Below, in pieces: positions 7,747 to 16,671 of a stretch of DNA of 64,000 nt. The DNA comes from an uncultured Pelosinus sp. (lineage in GTDB: Bacteria; Bacillota; Negativicutes; UMGS1260). How positions within the stretch are numbered: position 1 is the first letter of the stretch; each line of letters opens with the position of its first letter. The stretch is taken from contig URQW01000001.1 in assembly GCA_900550105.1 (NCBI GenBank), positions 213,071 through 277,070 of the forward strand, written 5' to 3'. The notes below the pieces were generated by a model. That model ran no database searches. It was not told where the DNA came from and saw only the letters and a list, made by a program, of their open reading frames with translations. The position numbers and the translations under genes were made by a program.

Positions 7747-8361
7747 ATGAAAAAAATGTTTTTGGTTTCATCTTTTAAGGATGCAGCTAACCGCTTCACC
7801 GAATTTGAAAAAGACCTGAGCGGTAAAACAGTAACCTTTATCCCTACTGCAAGCAAAGTAGAAAAGGTTGCATTTTATGTAAGCGCAGGCAGAAAAGCGC
7901 TTGAAAAAATGGGTTTGACCATTGACGAACTGGAAATATCAACTGCAACAGCTGACGAAATACACGCAAAAATAAAAAATAATGACTTCATTTATGTAAC
8001 GGGAGGAAATACTTTCTATCTGTTACAAGAATTGAAACGAACAGGCGCAGATAAAATCATTATTGACGAGGTCAACGCTGGCAAGCTTTATATCGGTGAA
8101 TCTGCCGGAGCAATGGTAGCATCAGCTAATGTTGAATATGCCAAAGGAATGGACAGTATAAAAAAAGCTCCAAATTTAGAAAGTCTGGCGGCCTTAGGCT
8201 TGGTAGAATTTTATCCCGTACCGCACTATACCAATCCACCTTTTGCGAAAAGTGCGCAAAAAATAATTGACACCTATTCTTCTACGTTACAATTAATCCC
8301 GATTAGCAACAAAGATGCCCTACTGGTAACCAACAATGAAGTTAAGTTTGAAAGCAACTGA
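7747..8361 (+). CDS. Peptidase S51 family protein (dipeptidase E-like)
   Basis: A cytoplasmic serine peptidase-like protein, possibly cleaving Asp-containing dipeptides. The GGNTFYLLQEL stretch and nucleophile elbow GESAGAM (Ser about residue 117) are diagnostic of the S51 family. The 204-residue length fits the PepE/YgaJ-like branch. The start at ATG 7747 is chosen because the upstream part of the frame overlaps the promoter region of the divergent WYL gene; AAGGAG lies 12 bases upstream, rather far, and Met at 7756 is an alternative. The C-terminus ends normally. It may form a regulator/enzyme pair with the divergent WYL gene. Confidence 0.8.
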   Translation: MKKMFLVSSFKDAANRFTEFEKDLSGKTVTFIPTASKVEKVAFYVSAGRKALEKMGLTIDELEISTATADEIHAKIKNNDFIYVTGGNTFYLLQELKRTGADKIIIDEVNAGKLYIGESAGAMVASANVEYAKGMDSIKKAPNLESLAALGLVEFYPVPHYTNPPFAKSAQKIIDTYSSTLQLIPISNKDALLVTNNEVKFESN

Positions 8362-8490
8362 ATGGACGGACTTCCGCAAAATACAAAAAGCAGACGGACT
8401 GTGGAACCCACAACTACGCCTGCTTCATTTTGTTTGGAGAAATTCTGACTCATTTATTTTTTTAAGACCGCCGTCTTATTGGCAAAAATA

Positions 8491-8530
8491 CTACAAATGG
8501 TATTTTGCTCCGTATCACGTATAACGGTGC
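8491..8530 (-). repeat. rlmH-tail-like site C (candidate attachment site)
   Basis: On the minus strand TGATACGGAGCAAAATACC precedes ATTTGTAG, in the rlmH frame G-A-K-Y-H-L-stop. The outer side, GCACCGTTATACGTGATACG, is shared with sites D and E (20 bases with few changes). Between the S51 peptidase gene and the DHFR-like gene nothing else is recognised. Confidence 0.7.
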
Positions 8531-8580
8531 AGGATAGGGCAATGAATTCGCCCTCTTGCCCTACGAATTCTACCTCTGTC

Positions 8581-9126
8581 TTACATTGACTGATACTTCA
8601 ACTGCACAACTCCGGAGCTATACGTGCGCACATTTGTAAGCGTTAGTCTGGTCCTTTTCTGTAAACCTTCGAATAATGGCTTGCCTGCTCCGAGAACGAC
8701 CGGGTGAACAGATAATCGATACTCATCCACTAACTCCAGTCTCATAAATGTGGAAATTAGACTTGCCCCACCATACAGCCACATATCTTTACCAGATTCC
8801 TGCTTGAGTTTCTCAATTTGCGTTTCAATATCATAATTTATATATTGTACCGCTCCATCTGATCCTACGCTCGTAGTGGAAAAAACAATTTTCTTTTTAC
8901 TATGAACCATTGCCCAAATCTGCTTTTCAGATTCAGAAGAAGTAGGCGAAGGGGTATATTGTCCCCATAATTCATAGCTTTTCCTGCCGTATAAGATAGT
9001 GTCTACTTCACTGAGAAATTGGTCGAAAGCCATCTCGTCATCCATTATGCACCAATCTACTTCACCATTTGGGCCTTCGATAAACCCGTCTAGGGTCACT
9101 GCTAAATCTAATATTACTTTACGCAC
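8581..9126 (-). CDS. Dihydrofolate reductase-like protein (RibD C-terminal family)
   Basis: An NADPH-binding reductase-like protein of 181 residues. The start KVILDLAVTLDGFIEGPNGEVDW, the middle TILYGRKSYELWGQY and the tail WLYGGASLISTFMRLELVDEYRLSVHPVVLGAGKPLF are the signature of the YwjB/YyaP-type RibD_C family, which is common in accessory regions. Whether it reduces a folate is doubtful. It lies in segment C-D next to an HxlR regulator and a flavodoxin-fold reductase, suggesting a small redox cluster. Confidence 0.82.
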   Translation of the reverse strand: MRKVILDLAVTLDGFIEGPNGEVDWCIMDDEMAFDQFLSEVDTILYGRKSYELWGQYTPSPTSSESEKQIWAMVHSKKKIVFSTTSVGSDGAVQYINYDIETQIEKLKQESGKDMWLYGGASLISTFMRLELVDEYRLSVHPVVLGAGKPLFEGLQKRTRLTLTNVRTYSSGVVQLKYQSM

Positions 9127-9216
9127 TTAAACCAAGCCTCCATACTTCTTACCTTGTTGCTGGCATACAGCCCGTGAACTCTGTCTTACTGCTGTTTCAC
9201 AACTTCATAATACATT

Positions 9217-9594
9217 CTAATCTTTAATTTTTGGTGTTGCTTTAATACGCTTAATCCTATCTTTATTCCGTTCTCCCCAATCCTTCATTAATAAAATAAT
9301 AGGCTCTAAGGTTTTCCCAAATTGCGTTAGAGAGTATTCTACCTTTGGAGGAACCTCCTTATAAACTTCACGGTGAATCAATCCATCTCGTTCTAACTCC
9401 CTTAGCTGTAATGTAAGCATGCGCTGTGTTATACAGGGATGGAGCTTTTGAAATTCATTGAATCTCTTCGTACCATTAATAAGATGAAACAATATGATTC
9501 CTTTCCATTTTCCTCCAATTACATTTAAAGTTATTTCCACAGGACATCCTGCAAAACCAGAAGGATGACTAAATTCAATTTCGTTTTTCCCCAT
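9217..9594 (-). CDS. HxlR-family winged-helix transcriptional regulator
   Basis: A single-domain MarR-like repressor or activator. The family core is present: CPVEITLNVIGGKWKGIILFHL, the recognition helix CITQRMLTLQLRELERDGLIHRE and the wing VPPKVEYSLTQFGKTL. The ATG at 9594 has GGAG eight bases upstream; the longer frame begins with GTG and is less likely. Cys20-type residues near the N-terminus may sense quinones or electrophiles, as in other HxlR proteins. It is divergent from the quinone reductase gene and probably controls it. Confidence 0.87.
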   Translation of the reverse strand: MGKNEIEFSHPSGFAGCPVEITLNVIGGKWKGIILFHLINGTKRFNEFQKLHPCITQRMLTLQLRELERDGLIHREVYKEVPPKVEYSLTQFGKTLEPIILLMKDWGERNKDRIKRIKATPKIKD

Positions 9595-9603
9595 TTTGTT
9601 CAC

Positions 9604-9690
9604 TCCAATAGTATACTTTTTGATACTATATACAAATAATGTGCGTACTTTACATTTATCATTATATTTACTAGTATGAAAGTGCGCAAC
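9604..9690. promoter_or_regulatory. Divergent control region between hxlR-like and quinone reductase genes
   Basis: AGTAT-N8-ATACT lies directly upstream of the regulator start (about 9608-9625). A looser pair, TGTGCGTACTTT and AAAGTGCGCAAC, lies about 20-30 bases further on. These dyads are plausible operator sites for the HxlR protein, but this is inferred from position and symmetry alone. Confidence 0.4.
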
Positions 9691-9740
9691 TCATATTTAA
9701 GTGTTGTGAACAAAACGCAGATGGAGAGTGAAATAAATTT

Positions 9741-10514
9741 ATGAAGAAAAATATATTAATTATTTTTGCACATCCCGAACCAACATCGTTGACCCACAAC
9801 CTAGTTGATATATCTATACAAACGCTTCAAGAACAAGGACATAATGTCATGTTATCAGATCTCTATAGTATGAACTGGAAAACAGTTTTTGATAAAGATG
9901 ATTTTCCGAATAGAGCTAATCCTGATCGCTTATCCTTTATTGATGAATCCAAACATGCCTACTCAACTAATCAACAGACAATAGATGTTACGTTAGAACA
10001 ACAAAAACTTCTTTCCGCAGATGCTGTCATATTCCATTTCCCGCTTTGGTGGTTTAGTATGCCAGCAATCTTAAAAGGCTGGATTGATCGAGTATTTGCT
10101 TACGGTTTGGCTTACGGCTATAAAGATAAAGGAAATCAATTTCGCTATGGCGATGGTGGTTTCAAAGGAAAACGAGCAATACTATCCGTAACAATAGGGG
10201 GGCCAGAAAAAGACTATTTGCCACGCGGCATCAATGGACCATTAGAACAATTACTGTTCCCTATTACTCACGGTACGCTTTTCTTCTCAGGGATGGACGT
10301 ACTGCCAACCTATGCAGTCTACGGAACTGGTAATATCACTCCAGACAATGTAGAATCAGCTAAAGCAATCTGGCGATCACGTCTTGAGAATCTTTTTGAG
10401 GAGACACCAATTGCCTTCCGACATCAAAATGGCGGAGACTATCCCGATCACCACACACTCGCAGACCATGTTGCCGTCGGACAAACTGGACTGTTGGCTC
10501 ATATAGATAAATAA
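9741..10514 (+). CDS. NAD(P)H:quinone oxidoreductase, flavodoxin-like fold
   Basis: Probably a cytoplasmic FMN/FAD enzyme reducing quinones or other electrophiles by two electrons. The N-terminal phosphate-binding region ILIIFAHPEPTSLTHNL, the stretch FHFPLWWFSMPAILKGWIDRVFAYG and the LSVTIGGPEKDY loop are typical of the MdaB/NQO1-like family. It is divergent from the HxlR regulator, a common pairing in which electrophiles induce the reductase. It is complete (257 residues) with a GGAGAG site upstream. It lies in segment C-D. Confidence 0.86.
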   Translation: MKKNILIIFAHPEPTSLTHNLVDISIQTLQEQGHNVMLSDLYSMNWKTVFDKDDFPNRANPDRLSFIDESKHAYSTNQQTIDVTLEQQKLLSADAVIFHFPLWWFSMPAILKGWIDRVFAYGLAYGYKDKGNQFRYGDGGFKGKRAILSVTIGGPEKDYLPRGINGPLEQLLFPITHGTLFFSGMDVLPTYAVYGTGNITPDNVESAKAIWRSRLENLFEETPIAFRHQNGGDYPDHHTLADHVAVGQTGLLAHIDK

Positions 10515-10747
10515 CGTCAAACCATATTAATTGATAGTTATCATCTTAAGTAAATGTAAAATCCGCTTCTAAAATGCCAAGAAAATAGGTTTTGCGACAT
10601 AGTGTTTTTCTTTCTACACCGTATTTAGCTTTTTCTTGACGTAGTGGCAACCCATTTTACTTCATCTGGAAGGCCACTAAGCATCATAATGTACATAAAA
10701 AAGCTTTGCCATTTAAAACATATTGATAACCTAGTTCAAAACAATGA
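10515..10747. other. Intergenic stretch, no gene recognised
   Basis: No plausible frame on either strand. The stretch leads into the hairpin and site D. Confidence 0.5.
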
Positions 10748-10781
10748 GGGCATCAATCCTCATAAACAAGGATTGATGCCC
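10748..10781. terminator. Hairpin next to site D
   Basis: GGGCATCAATCCT (10748-10760) and AGGATTGATGCCC (10769-10781) are perfect 13-base arms followed by TTTT. The core matches the hairpin beside site B. Confidence 0.75.
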
Positions 10782-10787
10782 ATTTTG

Positions 10788-10843
10788 CACTGTTATAACT
10801 GATACTTTTCTCCGTATCAGTTATAACAGTGCTGAACTTTCTA
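10788..10843 (-). repeat. rlmH-tail-like site D with an 18-bp perfect palindrome
   Basis: On the minus strand GGAGAAAAGTATCAGTTATA plus A gives G-E-K-Y-Q-L-stop in the rlmH frame. The site is embedded in a perfect inverted repeat: arms 10788-10805 and 10814-10831 (TGATAC facing GTATCA at the centre, extending to CACTG/CAGTG), with an 8-base spacer holding GGAGAAAA. The 38 bases 10806-10843 match 17418-17455 (site E) at 33 positions. Confidence 0.7.
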
Positions 10844-10861
10844 CTGATAGTATCAAGCAAT

Positions 10862-12174
10862 GTTCGCAAAAACCATCAACCTCCGAATCGGATTAAGTTA
10901 AGCAGTCTTTGCTAATTGTAGTTGAAGCTCGGTAATAATTTTAGGGTTAATGTAAGAACGCCCGCTGGACCAATCTTCGCTGTACTCAATAAGATAGCTT
11001 GTGACAAGCCAGACGTATGAATCCATACTGGGGAAAATTCCAACTACTCTAGTCCGGCGCCGGATTTCCCTATTTAATCATTCCAGTAGATTCGCAGATG
11101 AGATTTTTCTAGCATCAATTTCTTGGAACCTGAAAAATTGAAGCGATTCTTCGAGGCCCTCTTCTAACAAGGATATGGCCTGAGGATACTGAGCTTCATG
11201 GTCATTCATGAATGTATTAGCATATTGTTGAGCACTCTCGTAGTCCGGTTGTAGCCAGATTTGCTTGAGCTTTTCGGCAAACGATTTTTTATTTTTACCA
11301 GAAACATGCGCCAATATATTTCGCATAAAATGAACCTTACACCGTTGCCACGAGCAAAAGCAAGAAAGGCTTCTCTAGCAGCTTTGACCAGACCTTTATG
11401 AGCGTCAGATACGACCAGCCATACTTTCTCTAAACCTCGTTCTTTTAGCTGATCAAATACTTTCGTATAAGTTGCAGCAGACTCTTCATACATGGGCTCT
11501 ACCGCTAAAATATCACGTTTGCCCTCTAAATTAATGCCAGTGACGACTAGTACGGCCATATTTTGAACCCTGTGGTTATCACGAATTCGCTCATATAAAG
11601 CATCTACCCAAAGAACTGGATACGTAGCTTCCAGTTTTCGGGTTCGAAATGCCTCTACTTGTTCGTTCAAGTCTTTGGTGATCGCTGAAACCTGGCTACG
11701 TGAAATCGATTCGATGCCCAGTGTTTTGGCTAATTTATCGATTTTTCGAGTCGAAATGCCTTTGACGTAGGCTTCCTGAATGACATTCATTAGTGCTGCC
11801 TCTGAACGTTTTTTCGCTTCCACAAAGAAGGGAATATATCCGCCATTTCTGATTTTAGGAACCATGAGATACATTGTTCCCATTCTTGTGTCAAACCGGC
11901 GAACGCGATAGCCTGATCGGTATCCCTGTCGTTCATTGTTCCGTTCTGATTTCTCGGCACAAAGCTTACTTTCTACTTCAGCTTCCATTAGACGTTCACA
12001 GAGCCACTTGAGCATGGATTGCATCGGATCTTCCTCTGATACAAATTTCATTAGCATTTTTTCAAAAGGTACGGTAGAATTTTGGTAAGCCATCGATTTT
12101 TCACTCCTTATTGGTTTGCTGGACACTTACCTTTTCGGAGCTTCGATGGCTTTTCCTTTTTTACTTTTGCGAAC
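10862..12174 (-). mobile_element. Degraded IS256-family insertion sequence
   Basis: The ends carry related terminal inverted repeats. Both begin GTTCGCAAAA and contain a CCATC-N-A..CTCCGAA block (10862-10888 on the plus strand; about 12135-12174 on the minus strand). The transposase inside is broken by a frameshift and a nonsense codon. No matching 8-9-base target duplication is visible: the left flank is AGCAAT and the right flank TTAATTGT. The element lies directly beside site D on one side and a truncated gene on the other, suggesting a later deletion at one end. Confidence 0.8.
10898..12093 (-). pseudogene. IS256-family transposase, frameshifted and interrupted
   Basis: The N-terminal two thirds is read from ATG 12093 (AAGGAG ten bases upstream). 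It has the Mutator-type features RQGYRSGYRVRRFDTRMG, VLWVDALYERIR and VVSDAHKGLVKA, containing two of the DDE acidic residues. Near 11350-11370 the frame shifts: CSWQRCKVHFMRNI continues in another frame to LLE, then a TGA at 11078-11080 (probably from CGA) interrupts. The rest (LNREIRRRTRVVGIFP ... LQLQLAKTA) reads on to TAA at 10898-10900. The element cannot make a full transposase without repair. Confidence 0.85.
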
Positions 12175-12352
12175 TTAATTGTACTCTATCAAACACCGCT
12201 ATATCTAAACCAAAGCCTTCTAATAACAAAAATTCTTGAATAATATTTTTATCTTTCTTATTTTGAAGAATACTATATAATTCATTCTTGAATGCTGTCT
12301 GAAATGTTTTTCTGGGGCCCTTCTCAATTAATGGCTCTTTTATATGTGCCAT
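12161..12352 (-). pseudogene. 5' part of an unidentified gene cut by IS256
   Basis: From ATG 12352 (GGGGGG/GGAG upstream) about 60 residues are read, including FQTAFKNELYSILQNKKDKNI and EGFGLDIAVFDRVQL. The frame then enters the terminal repeat of the IS at 12174 and ends at once. The remainder of the gene is not found on the other side of the IS. The EGFGLDIAVF stretch recalls beta-strand cores of nuclease-like proteins, but no family can be named. Confidence 0.55.
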
Positions 12353-12373
12353 AACTCCACGCCCCCCAGACAT

Positions 12374-12490
12374 CAGGTTGAACTCTAGTAACTAAACATG
12401 TGTAACAATTGTGCTTGACTTTGCCCAAGCATTATTAGTAGCCCTGCAAAGCTAGCAGTATCAATAAATACGGCATGCGTAATTCTCTCA
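12374..12490. other. Short interval after the DUF262 operon
   Basis: A 33-residue frame without a start codon reads HAVFIDTASFAGLLIMLG and looks like coding sequence. It may be a gene remnant. No clear terminator is seen. Confidence 0.25.
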
Positions 12491-14698
12491 TTATAATTTG
12501 TCTAATTCTTTGATAAGCTGCAAACCTTTTTCAATTCTATTTTCCATATCCAAGCCTGACGCAGATTGGCTAATTCTGCTGATACAGTCTGCAGAGATAA
12601 TTCCAGCATTAACAGCAACCTGTAACAATGGTTTCCCCTCCTCGCCCAAGGCTTCCAACATAAAACCTTCATTCTTGTTGATGATTTTTAAGGTGATATT
12701 ACCTTTTACGTAAATTAGAGGTGCTCCGTAATTGTCCAGATTTACCAAACTGTCAGCACAATTTTCTTTGATAGCAAATAAGAAAGGATCCCAATGAAAC
12801 CCGCCCAATGTTTTCCTACGCATCATAATACATTCGTATGGCTTAGTAGCATCCGGCCAATAATAGAAACCATCTTCATGCTTTCTGAATTCAGGATATT
12901 TGATAAAATAATACCTCCACTCTTTTTCACAAAACTGATCTTCATTAAATCTTGCTAAATAATCTTCTACTACTGTCCCAAGTGTTACTACAGGGTTTTG
13001 GTGCTGGTACTCCAGAAGTTCGTATAAAAATTTCTGGGTATTTTGAAAATCACCGCGTCTCTGACTTGGGGTAAATAAGTCTCTCCAGACTGAATTATTT
13101 CTATTACCAAAACATCTGCTCCAACCCATTTTCTGGGAGTAGTCACCAAATGTTAACATGGCACGGCTTATTAATTCATACTCACATTCTTTTGAAAAAA
13201 TCATATGATACTGTGCTGCATAATCAGTTAAAGCAGGCGATAGCACAAAAATAGCAATGCAGCCCTGCAACAGATGATGATCTTCCAATTTGTAAACAGT
13301 ATCAAGCAGACCAGTGTTTTGTTTTAGGAATAATTCCTTTTGTATTTCTTCTTGAACTTGTGTTTTGTTAAATTTTGAGTCATTATCTAAGGTACCGCTT
13401 TTAATAAGGGCTTTGACAGAACAAAGCAGCGAAGCCAAATTTTCCCTGCGCACAGTATCTTCTGAATTACTGATTAGATTACGTAGCTTCCTTATTCGCA
13501 CATTGAATTCATTGGTATTTTCCAATAGATGAACAATACAGGCGTACAGTAGCAGTTGTTCGCCAATGGAGAACCTATTAATCCGCTGTGTGGAATCATA
13601 ACAATCAGCACATTTGTTGAATAACTCAGTGGCAGGGTTATCAAAAAACAGCCTAATTTTATCTACCGCATAGTCGTTTGGCTCAATATAAAAGACCGAA
13701 GAAAAAAACTCTGGCCTAGTCTTATTGGTAGCAGCCAGCTTGTCCAGCGATAGAAAAAGAAACTCCACATTTTTATCTTGAGAATATACTTTTTTAACAA
13801 GTTCAGCTTCGTCCAATTCATCCTCTATATCAGCATCTTGAACGGCCATCATTTCCGTTAGATAGCGAAAGACACGAAGGAACGCAGCATCGACGCTTCT
13901 GGCAATATCTAGTATACTACTATCCTCTTTATACAAATTCCAGAACAAATCCGACCATTGCTGATCTATTTTTTCATTAAATTCAATTGCTTTGGCATTT
14001 GTCAAACAATCCGAAAAGTGGCCCTTAAAATACTCAAATTCAGTTAGTTCCTTGCCTCTCGAATTCATCTTTATATATAGGTCATCCGGAAGCCCGAGTT
14101 TTTCCATCGGGAGTATATGAAAGACCACCGGCGGTTTATTTCCAGAAAGCAAAGGCCATATATTTTCCAGTTTATATTCGTTAATAACCTTATGTTGAAT
14201 ATCATTCAACATGGTAAGCATGGAGTTTATCGTAGGATCATTTATCCATGCAGCAAAAAACCAGGGTTGGTTTAAAATACTCTGTTTAATTGAATCGGTA
14301 AAGCTTTCAGGCTGGTATTTCACCAGTTTTGCGCAAAATATATTTGAACTGTGTCGGGTTTCATACGTAAACCTATCCAAGAACCAAGCAGCCTCTGCAC
14401 CATGCCCTTCCTTTGTAGCAACAAACCAGTGGAATAAATATAATGTTGTCAACCGCTGCTGACCGTCAAGCGGGTAAAAAACCCTCTGATCCCCCTGCAT
14501 TCTTGTGTAACCGTATACAAAATCAAGCACCAGCGGATTTTTATTCGCCTGGACAGCTATGGACAATGCCTTGAGAATATTATCTCGAATTGACGGTACT
14601 TTTCCCGTATTCCGCCCCTGCGCATAATCTCTTTGCAAAATGGGAATGACTACCTTATATTCTTTTACCAGCTGCAAAAAACTCGTTGCCATCGTCAA
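12491..14698 (-). CDS. DUF262 (GmrS-like) protein, second gene of a putative defence pair
   Basis: A 735-residue protein with the ParB-like DUF262 nucleotide-handling domain. Visible motifs are VIPILQRDYAQGR (residues about 17-29, the family I-Q-R-x-Y motif), YPLDGQQRLTTLYLFHW (about 76-92, the DGQQR motif) and YIKMNSRGKELTEFEYFKGHF (about 216-236, matching the N-x-x-G-x-x-L-x-x-x-E element). The long C-terminal half has no HNH motif that I can find. It overlaps the upstream DUF262-HNH gene by four bases (ATGA), so the two are translationally coupled and likely act together, perhaps as a restriction enzyme against modified phage DNA like GmrSD or SspE. The function is inferred from family context. 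Confidence 0.8.
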   Translation of the reverse strand: MTMATSFLQLVKEYKVVIPILQRDYAQGRNTGKVPSIRDNILKALSIAVQANKNPLVLDFVYGYTRMQGDQRVFYPLDGQQRLTTLYLFHWFVATKEGHGAEAAWFLDRFTYETRHSSNIFCAKLVKYQPESFTDSIKQSILNQPWFFAAWINDPTINSMLTMLNDIQHKVINEYKLENIWPLLSGNKPPVVFHILPMEKLGLPDDLYIKMNSRGKELTEFEYFKGHFSDCLTNAKAIEFNEKIDQQWSDLFWNLYKEDSSILDIARSVDAAFLRVFRYLTEMMAVQDADIEDELDEAELVKKVYSQDKNVEFLFLSLDKLAATNKTRPEFFSSVFYIEPNDYAVDKIRLFFDNPATELFNKCADCYDSTQRINRFSIGEQLLLYACIVHLLENTNEFNVRIRKLRNLISNSEDTVRRENLASLLCSVKALIKSGTLDNDSKFNKTQVQEEIQKELFLKQNTGLLDTVYKLEDHHLLQGCIAIFVLSPALTDYAAQYHMIFSKECEYELISRAMLTFGDYSQKMGWSRCFGNRNNSVWRDLFTPSQRRGDFQNTQKFLYELLEYQHQNPVVTLGTVVEDYLARFNEDQFCEKEWRYYFIKYPEFRKHEDGFYYWPDATKPYECIMMRRKTLGGFHWDPFLFAIKENCADSLVNLDNYGAPLIYVKGNITLKIINKNEGFMLEALGEEGKPLLQVAVNAGIISADCISRISQSASGLDMENRIEKGLQLIKELDKL

Positions 14699-16536
14699 TC
14701 CTCCGTAGCTTCTTGCCGAGGCAAGTATTTTTTTAAAACTGTCTCTATTTCATTTCGGTAATTTTTGCGGTCTTCTCTGCTCCAGAAGTAATAATGCTCG
14801 GTAGATGGTTTAGAATTATAGTATTTCAGAAAAACTCTACGCGTACATATCGGTATATACTTTCCTCGCCTATCCATATTTATGATTTCCCGCCGTTTTA
14901 CTTCAAAAACCGAGTTGTTTAACACGACATTGTCAGCCAAACTCAGTAGCGCTAAATTAGATATGCCGTGAATATCTTCAGCTGGCCCACTTGAATCCTC
15001 GGTAAAATTCTGTATAATGCGCTTTGATAATGTATTAAACCCTTCCCAATTTATTCTATCTTTATCTAATAAGTCAACTTCATGTATTAAATCGGAAAAC
15101 ACTTTAATTTTTTCTTCATCATTTGTTTCCGCCTTGACCTCTTCTATGAGCAATTTATGAGAAGAAAGCCATGCAAGCCATGCTTCTTTTTTACTTTTAT
15201 TCACGCCTTCTGAGTTTTGTGCATGAATATGCTCCAAACTCCATTCGTCACCCTTATGAAGTTTAAACGGATACTTCTCGGCTGCACTTTCGTTGCTTCG
15301 AATCGATTCAATATTAAACAGCAATAATATATTATTAATTTTCTCGTGATCAGCTTTGTTATCATAACTTAACTTATCAAGATCAAAATTTACACTATCT
15401 CTAATTGCTAAATCAATCATCCCTTCAAAAGCATCTTTTCTGGTTTCTAAGGACTCATTAACGAGATCTTGTAAATGCTCCTTTTTCCCGACTGCAATTA
15501 AGTAGCCAATTTTATGATACAGATTTTTATCTTTATACCACTCACATAGTACTTGGTAATATTGCTCAATTATAAGCCATAAATCCCACAGAGAATGAGT
15601 ATTATTTCTTGTATATTTTAGAAAATATAAAAAAGTATACAACCCGTCTGTCTCTTTTTCCCTTTTGCCCGCAACTATATCCAACAACAATTCTATTTTA
15701 TTAGGATATGCAGACTGCTTTTCATTAGTAATAAACGCCCAAAAATCTTGATCACTCAGTCTTTGTTCCATTTCATCCCACAAAAACGCAATTTCCCATT
15801 TTTTCTTGATCTGTTCTTCAGAAGTTATATCTTTAAAACTTGCTGAGGATAAAAATAACGCTTTAATTAACTCTGCATTTGTCAGCGGAATTTTTCCAAG
15901 GTTCAGTCGTGTAAATAATTCTGTACTGCTTGCTTGTTGGCTAACTTTATACCAAATAACTTGAACAGAATGGTTTCCCTCTTTAGTGCCAAGAATAGCA
16001 CTTAAAAATCTCTCCCGATCTGTTCGATCCTTAACCGCAATTCCATCCGTAAACCATTGCTTTACTGTATTATAGGCTTCTGCCATATGAAAAAAGTCAA
16101 TATTGGACATATAAAAGTTACTATCTAACGAACGCTCGACAATATTCTTTAGAAAGCTCTCACTATGCATCCGGGTTTGATATCTTACAGTATACATTTC
16201 CTTACCATAATCGCCCAACAAACTGTCTACTTTTAGATATTCTTTCATGAGGTAACTTATTATGATATAGATAGTCGTAAGCCGCTGCTGACCATCTATC
16301 ACTTCCCAGCCATTCAAGCATACTCCTTTTTCCTCCCAATTCCTTTCTTTTACAACAACCGGCTGCAAACAATAAAACTCGCCTTTCTCAGTTTCCCTTT
16401 CAGCAAACGTCCATATATCATCCAATAAGTCGAGTACCTGCTGAGTCGTCCAACGATAGCCTCGTTGATAATACGGAATGTAGAAATTTTCTCCTAATAG
16501 CTCATTAACCGGTCTCAAATCTAGTTTATCTTCCAT
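14695..16536 (-). CDS. DUF262-DUF1524 (GmrSD-like) HNH nuclease protein
   Basis: A 613-residue protein with an N-terminal DUF262 domain, including FYIPYYQRGYRWT (residues about 17-29), WEVIDGQQRLTTIYI (about 78-92) and ELFTRLNLGKIPLTNAELIKALFL. The C-terminal DUF1524-type HNH region contains SLEHIHAQ (about residue 433) and the downstream GISNLALLSLADNVVLNNSVF element, which corresponds to the G-N-L-x-L-L / N-x-x-F part of the fold. DUF262 is thought to hydrolyse NTPs, and the HNH region to cut DNA. It is the first gene of the pair, with AGAGGGGG before the ATG. The pair fills most of segment D-E of the island. Confidence 0.84.
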   Translation of the reverse strand: MEDKLDLRPVNELLGENFYIPYYQRGYRWTTQQVLDLLDDIWTFAERETEKGEFYCLQPVVVKERNWEEKGVCLNGWEVIDGQQRLTTIYIIISYLMKEYLKVDSLLGDYGKEMYTVRYQTRMHSESFLKNIVERSLDSNFYMSNIDFFHMAEAYNTVKQWFTDGIAVKDRTDRERFLSAILGTKEGNHSVQVIWYKVSQQASSTELFTRLNLGKIPLTNAELIKALFLSSASFKDITSEEQIKKKWEIAFLWDEMEQRLSDQDFWAFITNEKQSAYPNKIELLLDIVAGKREKETDGLYTFLYFLKYTRNNTHSLWDLWLIIEQYYQVLCEWYKDKNLYHKIGYLIAVGKKEHLQDLVNESLETRKDAFEGMIDLAIRDSVNFDLDKLSYDNKADHEKINNILLLFNIESIRSNESAAEKYPFKLHKGDEWSLEHIHAQNSEGVNKSKKEAWLAWLSSHKLLIEEVKAETNDEEKIKVFSDLIHEVDLLDKDRINWEGFNTLSKRIIQNFTEDSSGPAEDIHGISNLALLSLADNVVLNNSVFEVKRREIINMDRRGKYIPICTRRVFLKYYNSKPSTEHYYFWSREDRKNYRNEIETVLKKYLPRQEATED

Positions 16537-16626
16537 TATGTTCCCCCTCTTTTATACACCGTTCGTTGTTTAAGGCATTCCTATCGAAAGATTATAAATC
16601 TCTAATAATGCATACTATCTCTTATG

Positions 16627-16671
16627 AAAAATACCAATAACTCATCTACAATAAGTTATTGGTATTTTTCA
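16627..16671. terminator. Bidirectional terminator upstream of the DUF262 operon
   Basis: GAAAAATACCAATAACT and AGTTATTGGTATTTTTC are 17-base perfect arms. It ends transcription from the 81-residue gene before the DUF262 pair. The rest of 16537-16864 shows no gene. Confidence 0.82.

Noticed and set aside
8336..8524. 62-residue plus-strand frame after the S51 peptidase gene
   Set aside because: It overlaps the peptidase end and runs through site C. The translation has no family resemblance and the start has no ribosome site.
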